DNA of 64,000 bases, from NCBI GenBank assembly GCA_932521025.1, contig OW051471.1:8742001-8806000 (forward strand). Direction: 5' to 3'. Below, one piece after another: positions 22,786-33,758 of this stretch. Each line of letters starts with the position of its first letter. The stretch's first letter is position 1. This DNA is from Oscheius onirici (taxonomy: Eukaryota > Nematoda > Chromadorea > Rhabditida > Rhabditidae). Under the pieces are notes generated by a model. It worked only from the letters and a program-made list of their open reading frames with translations. It was not told the DNA's origin and searched no databases. A program made the translations under genes and the position numbers.

Positions 22786-24069
22786 ATGACTCTGGTAAGC
22801 ATAACAGATGCATTATTCTTTTAAAACAATGTAGGTTTTTATTGGGTTTATCATCTCTTCAATATTTGGAATTGTCTCGATATTTGTTTATGTTATGGTT
22901 TGGTGGACACTCTACCACAACTGGAAAACGTTTAATGGCGCATATTTTATGCTGTTCATCCTGTCTTCAGTATTGGTAAACTGCCGAAAAAATTTTGAAA
23001 ATGAATTATTCAGAACTTTACGAGTTATCTGACAACATGGCCACTCTTGCATTTGCCTAATGCAATCTGTCGCGATTGCCTGTTCTCTTCATTTTTCGAG
23101 CAAAAATATTTCTATGGACTTACAGAACTACGCTTTCTTTTTCGCTATTTCACACAACAAAGTTGCATACTTGAGGTTGCTTTGGCTTTCAATCGTTTCA
23201 CTGCTATTGCCTTACATATTCACCACAAGAAGGTGAGTTTTTGTATGGGAGTTACATCTTACACCGAATTTTTAGATGATTAGTTCAAACTTTTAGAGGT
23301 CGGTAGATCAAAATTTGCAGAAAAGATACACTGTTAGTACTAACAACTATAAAAATAGGTGTTTACTGCAGCAGACTCAAAACTCGAACTCTTTCTTCAG
23401 ATCATTTTTAGATATGGAACAGAATTCTCATTCCTGTCGTCGTCTTCGTGCTAATTGCCCCTATTTCTCTGTCTTTCCAATCATTGACAATCCGCTCGTA
23501 CACTGGCTACTATAATGAAACCGACAGCTACTACATCAGTTCGAAAGAAGTAACAAATAACTGTATCGAAATACAATTGGTTCAGGACCCCTTCGGAAGA
23601 TCACTCACTTTGGCCATCAATGAATTCACTTGTTCAATTCTTGAGCTTTCCCTTGGCGCAGCAACCATTTACGTCTTACACAAACACAATAAATTATCGC
23701 GTGAGACCTGCCGAAAACTGGAAGTTAAATTATTTTTTCACTCACTTGTCAACTCTTTCATTATGCTTATTGTGACCACTTTTGCCGTAAGTGTTTCCTT
23801 ATTGCCTTTCTGTGACGTAGTTACAGGTCGGCTACTACGTTTCTCAGATCTATGAAACGGAAATGCGTTGGTTTTACGTGCACAGCAGCATCATACAGCA
23901 GTATGTGCTGGACATTCAGAACTTGGCCTCTCCCTATACTTTGCTGATTTGCTGTACACAACTAAGAAGACGGTTGCCGTTTTTGGGAAAGCCGACGACG
24001 GTTACTCCGCTGGTAACAATGACTGAAAGTTCTAAATGCAAACTTGTAACTCGAATATTGAAGCGCTAG
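22786..24069 (+). CDS. Srg-superfamily chemoreceptor 3 (316 aa, 6 exons)
   Basis: Intact nematode chemoreceptor. Exons: 22786-22794, 22835-22975, 23014-23232, 23412-23549, 23586-23786, 23827-24069. All phases are zero, and introns are 36-179 nt. Seven hydrophobic segments are visible. Landmarks are CRDC before helix 3, LAFNRFTAIALH after it, an HSLVNSF segment in helix 6, the C-terminal NLASPYTLLICC helix, and a basic QLRRRLPF tail. The tiny first exon encodes only MTL. Ligand unknown; members act as odour or pheromone receptors coupled to G proteins. It is the best-preserved template, with receptor 4, for reading the damaged copies beside it. Confidence 0.88.
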
Positions 24070-24805
24070 GCTCATACGAAAATAGAACTTTTTAGCCGTC
24101 TGGTAGTATCTTGTTGTTTGTTGTTGTTTATTCAGTATTCAAGGTAGTTCACCTGACCGAGATCACATCTGAAGATCTTGAAGATCTTGGAGTGATGATG
24201 AGCGCGTTGAATGATCAGGGTTGCTCAAGGTATGGTATCCGCTGGACAGGCTAGTATTTTAAATGAATGTAAATTGTTTCTACCGTCGATTCGAATGAAG
24301 CTTTGGAAAACTTCTCTGTAAACATACTTCAGAACTAAACAAGTCGTCTTCATTCTAGTTTCTTGAGAAATTTCACTTTGCAAGTATATCTGGTCTAACA
24401 TCAATTCATCAACAAAAGAAAAATCAGTGCATTAGAAACATCACACTTCCATGAAATGAGCAGGCACTGACCGCTGAGGTCATTTTGTAACTTTTGAATC
24501 CGTGCCACCGTATTTCAATAGCGTAATCAACAGACCTGAAAGTGAAGAAGAACATGGGTGTTATTCATTACCTCGATCTGCTTGAAAGCTCTGTTTGTGT
24601 GATCCCACCTTGAGCATCTTTAGGGCAACAACCGAAAGATCAAGTTCTCGTACTTCGAACTCTGTTCCACAAAACCAACCCATGTAACCCACGATAAATG
24701 TCAAGCTATCCTTTTATCTGTGAAAGTCATGTTCATAATTGTCTCGAGGCGGGCACTTGTTCCTAAGTGCCATTCTTCTCCAGATAGTCAGTTGTCATCG
24801 CTTCT
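24070..24805. other. intergenic stretch between receptors 3 and 4
   Basis: No coding exon found on either strand. It contains one copy of a dispersed repeat (24150-24256) and presumably the promoter of receptor 4. The acceptor TTCTCCAG at about 24776-24783 upstream of the ATG could be a trans-splice site. Confidence 0.4.
24150..24256. repeat. dispersed repeat, copy 1
   Basis: Shares about 100 bp with 40838-40945 in the same orientation. Common blocks are CTTGGAGTGATGATGAG, CTCAAG and ATCCGCTGGACAGG, separated by short indels. No open frame; probably the remains of a transposable element. Confidence 0.6.
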
Positions 24806-26625
24806 ATGTCAGTGGTGAGCTCTGCCATTAACTTTTATTAGAAATTTATCAACCTAGGTTTTCATCGGGTTCATTCTCTCGTCAATTTTTGGAGTAGTAT
24901 CGCTGTTTGTTTATGGGAGTGTATGGTGGACTCTCTACCACAACTGGAAGCACTTCAAGACTCCCTATTTTCAGCTCTTCGTTCTTGCCTCGGTTTTGGT
25001 AGGTTCTCCAAGAGAAAGAGTATGAATTGAACCTTCAGAATGTCATTAGTTATCTAACTACTTGGCCTCTACTGCATTTGGCCAACGTGACCTGCAAGGA
25101 CTGTATTCTGGCTCCCTTCTTCCAGCAAGAGTACTTTTTCGGATTGACAACCCTCCGTTTCATTTTTCGCTACTGCACTCAAGAAAGCTGTGTCATCGAA
25201 GTTGCACTAGCTCTGAATCGGTTCACAGCCATTGCTCTGTACGGTAATCATTCCAAAGTGAGTTTGATCTTTTCTAGTTCTAGAATTATCTAATAGACAG
25301 AAGGTGAGACTTCTATGTCAAAAAAGTATAAAAAGCTTTTCACCTCGATAGGCTCGACTAAAACTTCCTCAGTGAAAAATGCCGTACGAAAAGACTTCAA
25401 AGGGGTCATGTCGTTCCGAGATCTGTCTCAAGGGAAAATGATAAATTGAGGGTTTCCTCACGTTAAACACCTTGTAATGTGTGTTTTTCTATAAAAAAGG
25501 TCACGATGTCATCGGTCTAGACCAACTTGGGGATACCCCCAATTTCGACGATGTCATATTGTGTCAAAGTGCGTAACAATTGAACCTGTAAAGTAGAACT
25601 TTGCATTAAGGAAACACAATATAACTGTATGGTTTGTATGACTTGGCAATGCAATTAGTTGCAGTGGCTGACCATTGCCGAGCAAAAGCTTGTCATTAAA
25701 TTATGCGAAGCCTATACTTTTGAACTTTGCTAAAAGATAGAAGTTTGATCTGTATTCATTTTCCCATGCTCGCGACATTTAGCAGGGAACGTCTGGAAAA
25801 CCACTGAAAAATAAGGAAGTTGACATTCCTAGGTCAAGAAAAAGCTGTTATCGTTCTTTTGACATCTCTGAACGATACCAGTGTTCAGTCTTTCTCATGT
25901 GCGTACTACAAGCGGAAATGGCTGAATCAGGATAAGATACTTTCCGAGAAAATGGGAATTTGATGGCCACAAACCACAACTTTAACACGATTTTCAGATC
26001 TGGTACAAGATCCTCCTTCCCGTCTTCGTGTTAGTCTTGGTTGTTCCTGTCTCTCTTTCCTACAATTCGTACATTTTCCCGTCATACATACGATACGACT
26101 CGATAGCGGACAACTACTATTTCGGATCGAAAGAGGTTTCCTGAAACAACCCATCGGAACAATCGCTATTTCCAGAATGCCAGCACAAGATCGATGACAT
26201 TGGCTATAAACCAATTGATCTGCTCGATTCTTGTTATTTGTTTGGGCACCACGACGGTTTTCTTCCTGTTCAAGAACAGAAAAATTCCGCAGAGATCTTT
26301 GGAAATCAAGTTATTTGTTCATTCGATAATCAGCTTCTTGGTCATGCTCAGCTTGGTGTTTTTCGCTGTAAGTTGTTGACTCTATTTGGTGAAATTAGGT
26401 CATTTTTAGGTTCTCTACAACCAGTCCCTGTCCTGCGCTCCTGACTGCTGGTACTACGCGAACAGCAGTCACATCCAGCAATATGTCCTAGACTTCCAGA
26501 ACTTGACTTCTCCCTATATGTTGATCCTTTGTAGTCCCAAACTACGAAGACGCCTGCCGTTTTGGAGAAAGAAGATGCTCACTCCTGTGCTCTCCGTAAG
26601 TCACAACAGTCAAACCAGGATGTAA
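24806..26625 (+). CDS. Srg-superfamily chemoreceptor 4 (304 aa, 6 exons)
   Basis: Exons: 24806-24814, 24858-24998, 25039-25257, 25998-26135, 26176-26367, 26410-26625, all joining in phase zero. The fourth intron is 740 nt. Sequence landmarks match the family: CKDCILAPFF, LALNRFTAIALYG, NQLICSILV, KNRKIPQRSLEIK, DCWYYANSSHIQQYV and a final KLRRRLPFW tail. It is most like receptor 1 in its second half, so these two are probably a recent duplicate pair flanking receptors 2 and 3. The frame is intact and all splice sites are canonical, so I expect a functional receptor. Confidence 0.88.
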
Positions 26626-26923
26626 TCGCCCCACTCTCGAATTATTTTCCTATTTTCTCTTCATTTGTTATTGAATGAATCTTTTCCAAAAACCTTACTG
26701 TTAGAGATCGGATTTTGGTCGTTTAATTATTTCCTCTGCTCATCTAGAGAATTTCAATCGACATTTAGGCTGAACAATCGAGAACCTTTTTGGATCAAAC
26801 TTGGTTGGAGCTTCGTGAACGCGTCTGACTAATATTGGAGGCACAATTTCAGATACACTTTTAGATAACGGTATAAATGAGTATAGTCTATTTGTTCATT
26901 AAAATCAAGGAACAAAATCAGCA

Positions 26924-27513
26924 TTACGGATTAATTGCATTTGTAATAAATCCTACTATTCGTTCAGCCGCCACAGACCCGAATATTCCTCCGAGGAAGC
27001 TTCCGAGAACGATGAGAGTGTAGTTCGTTTCTTGCCAACCGCGGTACTTGACATGGATGTAGCCTGCCACTAATGCTCCTGAAATGAAATTTGTTTTATT
27101 TTGAGCTAGACCAACCAATAGTTCCTCCAAGCCATCCACCACCAATAGACGAAGCGCACTTTAGAGTCTCTTTAGGCAGGGACAGCCAGCCTCTGTGTGT
27201 TGTCCGACTAAAATCTTCGAGAGCAGAAATTCCAAGTCGAATAAGATCAACTGTAGTCAAAATTGAAAAGAAATTCTTCTTGATGAGAGACTTTCCAACT
27301 TTCTTTACGACCTAAAAGTTAAATTTTACGAAGAAAGAAGGGAAAACATACCCAAGTCCATGTAAACTGGAAATCGGGAGTTGCCTTAGAGGTTCCCTTG
27401 ATAATCGCGATGATTTTGTCAATTTCCTTTGCAACATTGTACAAAATAATTCCAACTTTTGAGCCATCATAGAAGTCTCTGAAGAACCATGGAAAAACTG
27501 AAGTTTCGCTCAT
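26924..27513 (-). CDS. glycine-zipper membrane protein (170 aa, 3 exons)
   Basis: Minus-strand exons 27513-27352, 27311-27116, 27078-26924 with 40- and 37-nt introns. ATG follows a TTACAG acceptor by two bases, suggesting trans-splicing. The first 54 residues are amphipathic (DGSKVGIILYNVAKEIDKII). Two membrane segments follow: the first with SIGGGWLGGTIGGALVAGY, the second with LGSFLGGIFGSVAAE. The Gly-x-x-x-Gly-like spacing is what glycine-zipper helices use for close packing. Related to the units at 16174-16537 and 28032-29630. No enzymatic motif. Function and domain family unrecognised; it looks nematode-specific. Confidence 0.75.
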
Positions 27514-27879
27514 TTCTGTAAGGTGGTTTTGTAAACGAAGATATTATTTATGCTATTCGAAAGAGAAATAGTTGAAAACACAATTTTCCAAGAGAAGAGC
27601 AGACGATGTTTGTCGAAATTGAAGGGAAATCGATGCACTCTCCTCCCAGACGTCGCGTAAACAAACATGTTTTCAAAGTGCACATGGCGGCGCCAAAACA
27701 ACAAGGCACCTACGCCGGCAACTCTTTTGAAAATGCGTTCCTTGCTCAAATTATTGATGTAATACAGGATCTGCAGGATATTACCATTATAGAGAAAATC
27801 ATTTTGTCCGTTGTTGGTCAACTTAGATGAGTAAAAGTATGTTTTTATCGCTACAAATTGGGATAACTACTATCAAACG

Positions 27880-27945
27880 GGTGGGGGTCCTGTTAGTCCC
27901 CCCCCCCCCCGTGAGGGCCTAACGTCCCCCAGCTCTATCAAGCAC
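27880..27945. repeat. 13-nt homopolymer C tract inside an imperfect palindrome
   Basis: A run of 13 C lies at 27898-27910. It is flanked by GGGGGTCCTGTTAG on the left and CTAACGTCCCCC on the right, which are roughly complementary. On the minus strand this is a G-tract of the kind that forms G-quadruplexes and is deletion-prone in nematodes lacking the DOG-1/FANCJ helicase. The tract is seen; instability is inferred. Confidence 0.6.
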
Positions 27946-28031
27946 TGGAACCGACGGAAAGCATAATATCAAAAGCAATAGTGATGAATCACAACTGTTC
28001 TTCTTATCTGCGTCTAACAAAACATAAACGC

Positions 28032-29630
28032 TCAATCAGATGGGTTACGAACTAGCACCAGTGGCGAAGAAGATCGTGGAGGTAAGACGCTTTGCTCGGA
28101 GTTTAAAGAATGTTTTGGGTTACGCTCCGGCATCGTCGTGTAATTGAACTCCTTCGGTCGTTCAGTTGGTATTGATGCCTGGTCTTGTTGATTAGCCCCA
28201 ACAGCAGGTACAAAGAAGTTTTCCGCAGTGTTAGTTAGATGGGCAACTAGGATTTGTATAGCATACGAGGTACCTATGCTTCCAACTAAACTTCCACAAA
28301 TGATCGCTACGAGCGATCCCGCTGGAGATGGTTTATGAAGCCGACGCTGTAACATTGAGAGAGCAACCACTCCGCCTGAAAAATTTTCACCATCACATGT
28401 TTTGTTCATTTTACCTGAATAGCTTCCCAGATAGTTCCCTCCGGTGGAAAAAAGACTGCTTACTAAAAACTTCCAATTCTTCTTATATGACCAGTACAAA
28501 CGGTGAAGATCGAAACCCATTAGTAGCAAGGTTGTAGTCTTTGACCAGCTGTTCAAAATTCCCCTGATGAAACCAACGTAAAAACTCTCAACTGAAAACA
28601 AACCATGCAGGAAAATAACTTCTCTTATTTACTCGGTCATAGTTATATATCAAGGAATCGTTAGTGATGAACGCCAAATACTGTTTAACAAAGTCCACAG
28701 AATTCAAAATGCATCCCGGCAACGTATAGGGGATGATGTCCGAAATCGCTTGAGATTTTGTGTTTCCATTTATGCGTCGGGGAAAGTATTTTTTAAAGTA
28801 ATTTCTTGCAAGAGCGGACAATACGACACTTGAAACCATTCCGAAAATCATTGTTCCAATAAATGGGGGATTTTTGTCGGTTGTAGGTCCATCTATAGCA
28901 TATGTGATGACACCACCGAAGTGTCCTGTAAAATTTCAGCTTTTTAACGATAGCTACACCTACCCACACATCCTCCTAGATATCCAGCAGCGATTGATGC
29001 CGTGACAGTAACGAGATCTTCGGCAGCTTCTTCTGGACTGTTGTAGCTTTCTGGGTATAGCAGTGGCGTCAGAACATGCCACAGATCAATCCATTTCAAG
29101 AGAGTAAACAACCTGGTGTTGATAAAAGATTTATACCTCCGCAAAAAAACTGGAAATTCCTAGAATATAAATATTTAGCAGCAAACGAGCAGTACCCTAT
29201 ACGCGGGATATGGACAGAGTATAGGTTTATCCAATACTGTGAAACTGGAATATTTGGAAAACGAAAGCCAGTTTCCAAGATCGGTTGAAATTTTAAAAGC
29301 TTCCGCACGACGGTCAAAATGGATCTGCAAAGCAGTTTTTTATTCATAAACTTCTCACTTCAGCCTGCTGCATAATTGCTAGGATGTCATGTGTTTTCCA
29401 CGAAACACAGAGTCCTTTGAGACCATCAAGAATTATTGTAGACAGTATAACTCCCATGACAAAAGTAATAGATACAATCTGAACCATGCTTTTACCAAAT
29501 GAGCCGCTTGAGACGGGCGGGCGGCATTTTTCATTAGACTCAGTACTGAAAAATGCCGCCCTGCTTCAGCTGTGTTAAAAGCAAGGAAGAAAAGTTCGAA
29601 AGAAAGGACTGTGCACAGTATGTCAAACAT
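28032..29630 (-). CDS. two-unit (fused) glycine-zipper membrane protein, 5' end uncertain
   Basis: Resolved minus-strand exons: 29112-28964, 28925-28604, 28563-28415, 28375-28032. A further exon ends at about 29151 across a 38-nt intron. The first unit carries ASIAAGYLGGCVGGHFGG, the second FSTGGNYLGSYSGG, each followed by a second glycine-rich helix. The frame runs from one unit into the next with no stop or new start. The central exon of each unit is exactly 149 nt in the same phase, so this is an internal duplication or gene fusion. A hydrophilic tail of about 60 residues rich in Pro, Ser and Asn ends the protein. The most likely start region is near 29630 or an ATG in that upstream exon set, but I could not join the first exons convincingly. 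Confidence 0.55.
29519..29561. repeat. perfect 15-bp-arm hairpin
   Basis: GGGCGGCATTTTTCA at 29519-29533 is exactly complementary to 29547-29561, with a 13-base loop. It lies at the 5' end of the two-unit membrane protein gene, so it may be in its first exon, leader or promoter. Perfect pairing suggests recent origin or selection for structure. Confidence 0.65.
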
Positions 29631-29960
29631 TCAGGAAACGGTAGAGAGCAGACTGCCATGTTTGACAGTACGACGCCGCCAGGCGACGAAGTCTTTGATT
29701 AGAAGACTAGGAAAACTAGCCATGCCTTTCTTATCTTAAAGATTGCGCTGATAGACTCTGCAGGGCTCGCATTAAAATGGTAATCGATTTACAATTGCAT
29801 TGTTTTTCTCTCAGATGTTTTATCGCCAATATATTCTGGAACAATCACGTTTATACGATTGTCACAAATAAAACCGAGGTCTCGCTACTTCTTTTCATCG
29901 ATAAGTGATTGATGAAAACTAATCTTGGCATACTGCTCCCTGTTAAGGCGAAAGTGTTTA

Positions 29961-30521
29961 TTAGCAAACGGCATTGAAATTGACAGACGACTTTAGGTAT
30001 TTTTCAACAAATTCTTTTCGTTCTTGACTCGGATTCAGCCAGACCACAGTTGAGCCATCCGCCACACATCCGATAGCCTCCAAGTCAAAGTTCGGTCTTT
30101 GATCTACCACCGAACTGTCATTGATCCCATAGCAGGTCCTTATAGCATCGGTAAGCTTCTCTCCAGACACGGGACCAACCAAAAACCACAAATAAGAGAG
30201 TTCAAACTGCATATGTTCGGAAAGAGATTGAAGTTGTTCAACCGAGCAATGATGAAATGTGATAATGTCGTGTTTTCGATGGTCTACTGTTGTTTGGCGA
30301 TGGGAGGCCACGTCGGTCGATTCGATTTCCAAGTGAACGTCGTTGTGAGCGTAGTTGAATGCCACAAGACTTTTTCCTTCCAGAGCCTTCGAGACAATTA
30401 CCGAACGAACATTGGACCAATTCTCGTAGCAAGCATCTGTCCTGACGCTATATGTGACAGCCTTCCCTGTAGATTTGTACGAAACTTGGAGATTACAAGG
30501 CATTTTCTGAATCATTAGCAT
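29961..30521 (-). CDS. hypothetical protein, 186 aa, single exon
   Basis: A clean ATG-to-stop frame with balanced codon use. A second in-frame ATG seven codons in could equally be the start. There is no signal peptide or membrane span. The N-terminal part has beta-like alternation (NLQVSYKSTGKAVTYSVRTD). The centre has HHCSVEQLQSLSEH, and the C-terminus an amphipathic ERKEFVEKYLKS. No catalytic motif recognised. The opposite strand also has a 139-codon frame, but the minus frame is longer and starts properly. I do not recognise the family. Confidence 0.5.
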   Translation of the reverse strand: MLMIQKMPCNLQVSYKSTGKAVTYSVRTDACYENWSNVRSVIVSKALEGKSLVAFNYAHNDVHLEIESTDVASHRQTTVDHRKHDIITFHHCSVEQLQSLSEHMQFELSYLWFLVGPVSGEKLTDAIRTCYGINDSSVVDQRPNFDLEAIGCVADGSTVVWLNPSQERKEFVEKYLKSSVNFNAVC

Positions 30522-31428
30522 TATTGTGGATTAAAAGGGGTTTGGAGAAAAGCAGAGAAAAAGTTTCGAAGTTTTTAAAACCGGGCGACTATATATGGGT
30601 TAGGAGGAAAGCAATAAACTAGATAAGATCACCAGTTATTTGTAAATTGACGTCCCTCAAAACAGGCCTGAAAAGATAAGGTAGAATGTTAGCCTACTTT
30701 TTGTTTTGAAAGCATGCAAGAATATGTTTTGGCATCGGGATAAATAACGAGCGATGTGTTCGTTTCTTGAAAAGTGGACGCAGATTATGCTGATCAGAAT
30801 CATGACCTTTTGATCCTGTGTTGTAACACGAGAAAGGTAGACGATCCAACAGTCCCAGACTTTACTTCTAGACACAACTAACATACAATAATAATAGATG
30901 TCTTGTCACATAGGAGATTAGATGGGACACGTGTTGACATGTTATCCCTCTCCACAACATCCTGAAGTGCATTTCTGTGGGACAAAAGATGATTTGAAAC
31001 AAAAGTAATGTAAATAACCGAAAAAAGTGCGAGAAGATTGCATTTTGATGGTTTTCTTTGGCTTCTAAACCCGGGTTTGGGGTACATATTCGAACCCAGG
31101 AGTATCGAAAACGCCAGGAGGGACAAATCACACGCGACATTTGAAAATTTACATTTTTTGAAGCTGTCGCCAGTGACGTCTCCCATACCTCAGATTCTTT
31201 CCATATTCCGTTTTGCGTATATTTGGCGACTAAAAGAGACAAGAGGTCAGTACTAGATGGAGTCACCAACACAAACGACCCCATTTTTCCCATGGGTGTG
31301 GTCTAACTCGACTATTTATCCCATATTGCGACATTTACGTCATGGAAGTGATCCTTCCGCGAACAGATTCAAGTTCTGGAATCGGGCTTAACCGGTACGC
31401 GAGAGCGACTTCTCTGAATAAACAGGCA
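30522..31428. other. gene-poor interval upstream of the ShKT/THAP4-like gene
   Basis: Minus-strand frames of 141 and 102 codons overlap in different frames at 30868-31293. Both contain odd composition and no motif, and I could not splice them into one product. The right end presumably holds the promoter of the plus-strand gene starting at 31429. Confidence 0.35.
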
Positions 31429-32477
31429 ATGCTTCTTCGTCCACTCCAGCTTGTACTTTCCTTTCTTGTCTTGACAGTCCTTGGTCGTGGAAGTAAATGT
31501 CGGGACAAGGACATGAACTGCGCTGTTTGGGTAGGACTTTACTCATTTCAAAACTATGAAAATGTGTAGGTTGCAACCGACAAAGAACAGTGTGAAAGTG
31601 CTCAGTTGGTGGTGAAGAGTTGTGATCGAAGCTGTGGTATCTGTGGAGAACAAATCGAACCCAGTAAGTGGCTTTCAATTGAAACGTGCGAACTCTTTTT
31701 TCTCTGATCAGCGACTGGTTCTAATTGGAATCTTGTCCCAAAGCCACTCTCAGAGATTATTATTGCAAACAAAGGATCATTTTAGGGTTTGATGTGCGTC
31801 ATATTCCCAAAGAGTTGGTCCCTTTGGCCTGGTTAGTCGGCCGTTGGAGATCAGGTAACTCCCAGCTCATCTAAATGTTTACTATTCATCAGAATTCGGC
31901 GGAAAAGCCTTCTTCCCGACAATTCCCAAGTTCACTTATGGCGAGCAGATCAACTTTGAAATAGTCAATTCGTCTCGTCCTTCTCTGAACTACACGTTAG
32001 TCAGTCTTTTGAAACAAGACCAATTTATTGCCGCGATCGACTGGATCTGACCATTTCAGAGCTTTTGCCTGGGACATAAACATGCCGGATGGAGATCCGA
32101 CCGAGATCCACAGTGAGAACGGATATTTGACAGTTGAACAGGATGGGAGTGTTACTCTTACGTAAGTCCGCTTCAAAGCGATATCAAGTCTTTAGAACGG
32201 CCATGAGCAACGGATTTATGACAATTGAAGCAGGAGATGTCGGACAGAACCAGATCAAGTTCAGTCTACAAAAGATTGGACGCATAAGTTTCTCCCATGA
32301 TTCAGCTGTCCGTTCGGTATGTTCTGATTCGTATCTCGTTTTGATCGAACACAGATGTATCGAGATTGGACAATGTTGGATGAGAGGAGACTAGAAGCAC
32401 GTCTCCTGATGACAACTACCGTCACGCGACGACTGATGGAACATACGTCTGTTATTTACGAGAAATTGTACCCATGA
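31429..32477 (+). CDS. secreted ShKT + THAP4/nitrobindin-like beta-barrel protein (237 aa)
   Basis: Exons: 31429-31530, 31570-31663, 31786-31854, 31893-31995, 32060-32161, 32196-32316, 32355-32477, all in phase. Residues 1-21 are a signal peptide (LVLSFLVLTVLG core). Residues 24-59 form an ShKT domain with six cysteines (24, 31, 42, 52, 56, 59). The rest resembles the THAP4 C-terminal / nitrobindin fold: AWLVGRWRSEFGG as the first strand, PTIPKFTYGEQINFEI as the next, an SFSHDSAVRS loop, and a terminal helix ending EHTSVIYEKLYP. In nitrobindins this barrel binds haem. Whether the extracellular nematode version does is unknown. An in-frame ATG at 31342 would bury the signal sequence, so 31429 is preferred. 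Confidence 0.8.
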
Positions 32478-32579
32478 TCTCTTTTTATTGAAGATAATGA
32501 AGGCTTAAGAACCGTAACGTTTTCGATAGCTTGAGATTACAATCGAATGATTATCGTCCAATTGTTTCATTGTATTCTC

Positions 32580-32830
32580 ATTGAAGATTGGTCAAAGTAA
32601 CTTTTTCATGATACCGTCACATAGAGGGGGCGTCACTATATGCCCGAAAATCAGCGAACATAAAGTCGGTGGCGTAACTTTATGCCCGAATTCCCATAAC
32701 AAAGGTCGGTCTTGTTTGCAACAAAGAAGGAAAGTTATGACATCCTCAGACCAACACAGCGAGAGTAATAACCCTTTTTGAAGGCGTAGGCTATCACTAG
32801 AAGCATATTGATGTTATTTTTACTCTCGTG
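32580..32830. repeat. relative of the fold-back element's centre
   Basis: Bases 32733-32812 match 17618-17712 in inverted orientation, including GTAGGCTATCACTAGAAGCATA, ACAGCGAGAGT and AAAGTTATGACATC. Upstream, a short imperfect duplication (ATGCCCGAA...AAAGTCGGTGGCGTAACTTTATGCCCGAA) lies at about 32640-32690. This is probably a degenerate insertion from the same repeat family, lacking the long arms seen at 17211-17938. Confidence 0.6.
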
Positions 32831-33758
32831 CCATCATTGTCAAATATGCATCTTTGCAACTCCAGCGAAGACAAAAGATTTCATGGTCCAGCTTATCACG
32901 CACACTTTTCTGCCCTTTGTAATTGTCATGGGACCGACATCGGCGACATTTTTTGCCGTGATTCAGGGATCGGAGAACTCGTAAGATTTGAGAGCGGAAG
33001 CACAGCGGAAGAACTCAATTTTTAGCGCTGTCTCACCTGACAGCGATTAGAATGTCTCTCTTTGGTTCCACGGGGGTCTGGGGATTGTTATGAACAAGAA
33101 TTATCATATTTTGTGGCTCAGAAAGAGGAGAAAAGTTGTCTCAAGCGGACGCTAATGAAGAGATTCATTTACAATACAAGTATGTTAGGAAAAAAGTATC
33201 TAGGAAAAAAGTAACGTGTGATAGGTGTTTCTTGAGGAAATGAGGTATTTGCAAGGCACCCATTCTCTGTTGCAAGATGTGTTCTTGGATTTGTTAATAC
33301 AATGCTCTGCCGCCATGAGAGGAAGTTTGATTTTTCTGTTACAGTGAACGATTGTTTTTATCTTCTATGAAGTGACGGCTATACAATGAAATCGCTTGTT
33401 TAAAAACATCGAGAGATATGTTCTTTATCATTCCAACTATCTGGAGAAGCGAAATGAGTTTTCAGACAAAAAAAAGAATGAACAAACCCAGAGCACTCAC
33501 GGTTCTTGCTTTTTCGTTATCGCTGAAATACAACATGTTTCAAAGACAACATATCTATTTTATTTTATTCACCAGCTAACGCAATTTGCGTCATATTCAC
33601 GGCCGCGAAACAGTTTGATACAAACAAAACACCTCGTAATTGAAGCATGCGATCTACATACAAATACATGAGAAACTTGTCAGTAAACACATATGACGAA
33701 TATGTTATTTCTATCCACCAAATCTGAAATCGCAGCATTGAGAGATAGACTAAGAAAG
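32831..33758. other. interval without a recognisable gene
   Basis: Only short frames on either strand (65 and 91 codons on plus), with AT-rich composition and no motifs or convincing splice pairs. Confidence 0.35.

Noticed and set aside
27510-27830. Overlapping frames on both strands (103 codons minus, 74 plus)
   Set aside because: They oppose each other, have no motif or splice partner, and the minus frame ends in the leader of the 26924-27513 gene.
31050-31120. tRNA-like TTCGAA word on the minus strand
   Set aside because: The surrounding bases do not form the T-arm, acceptor stem or anticodon arm of a tRNA. I found no tRNA in the window.
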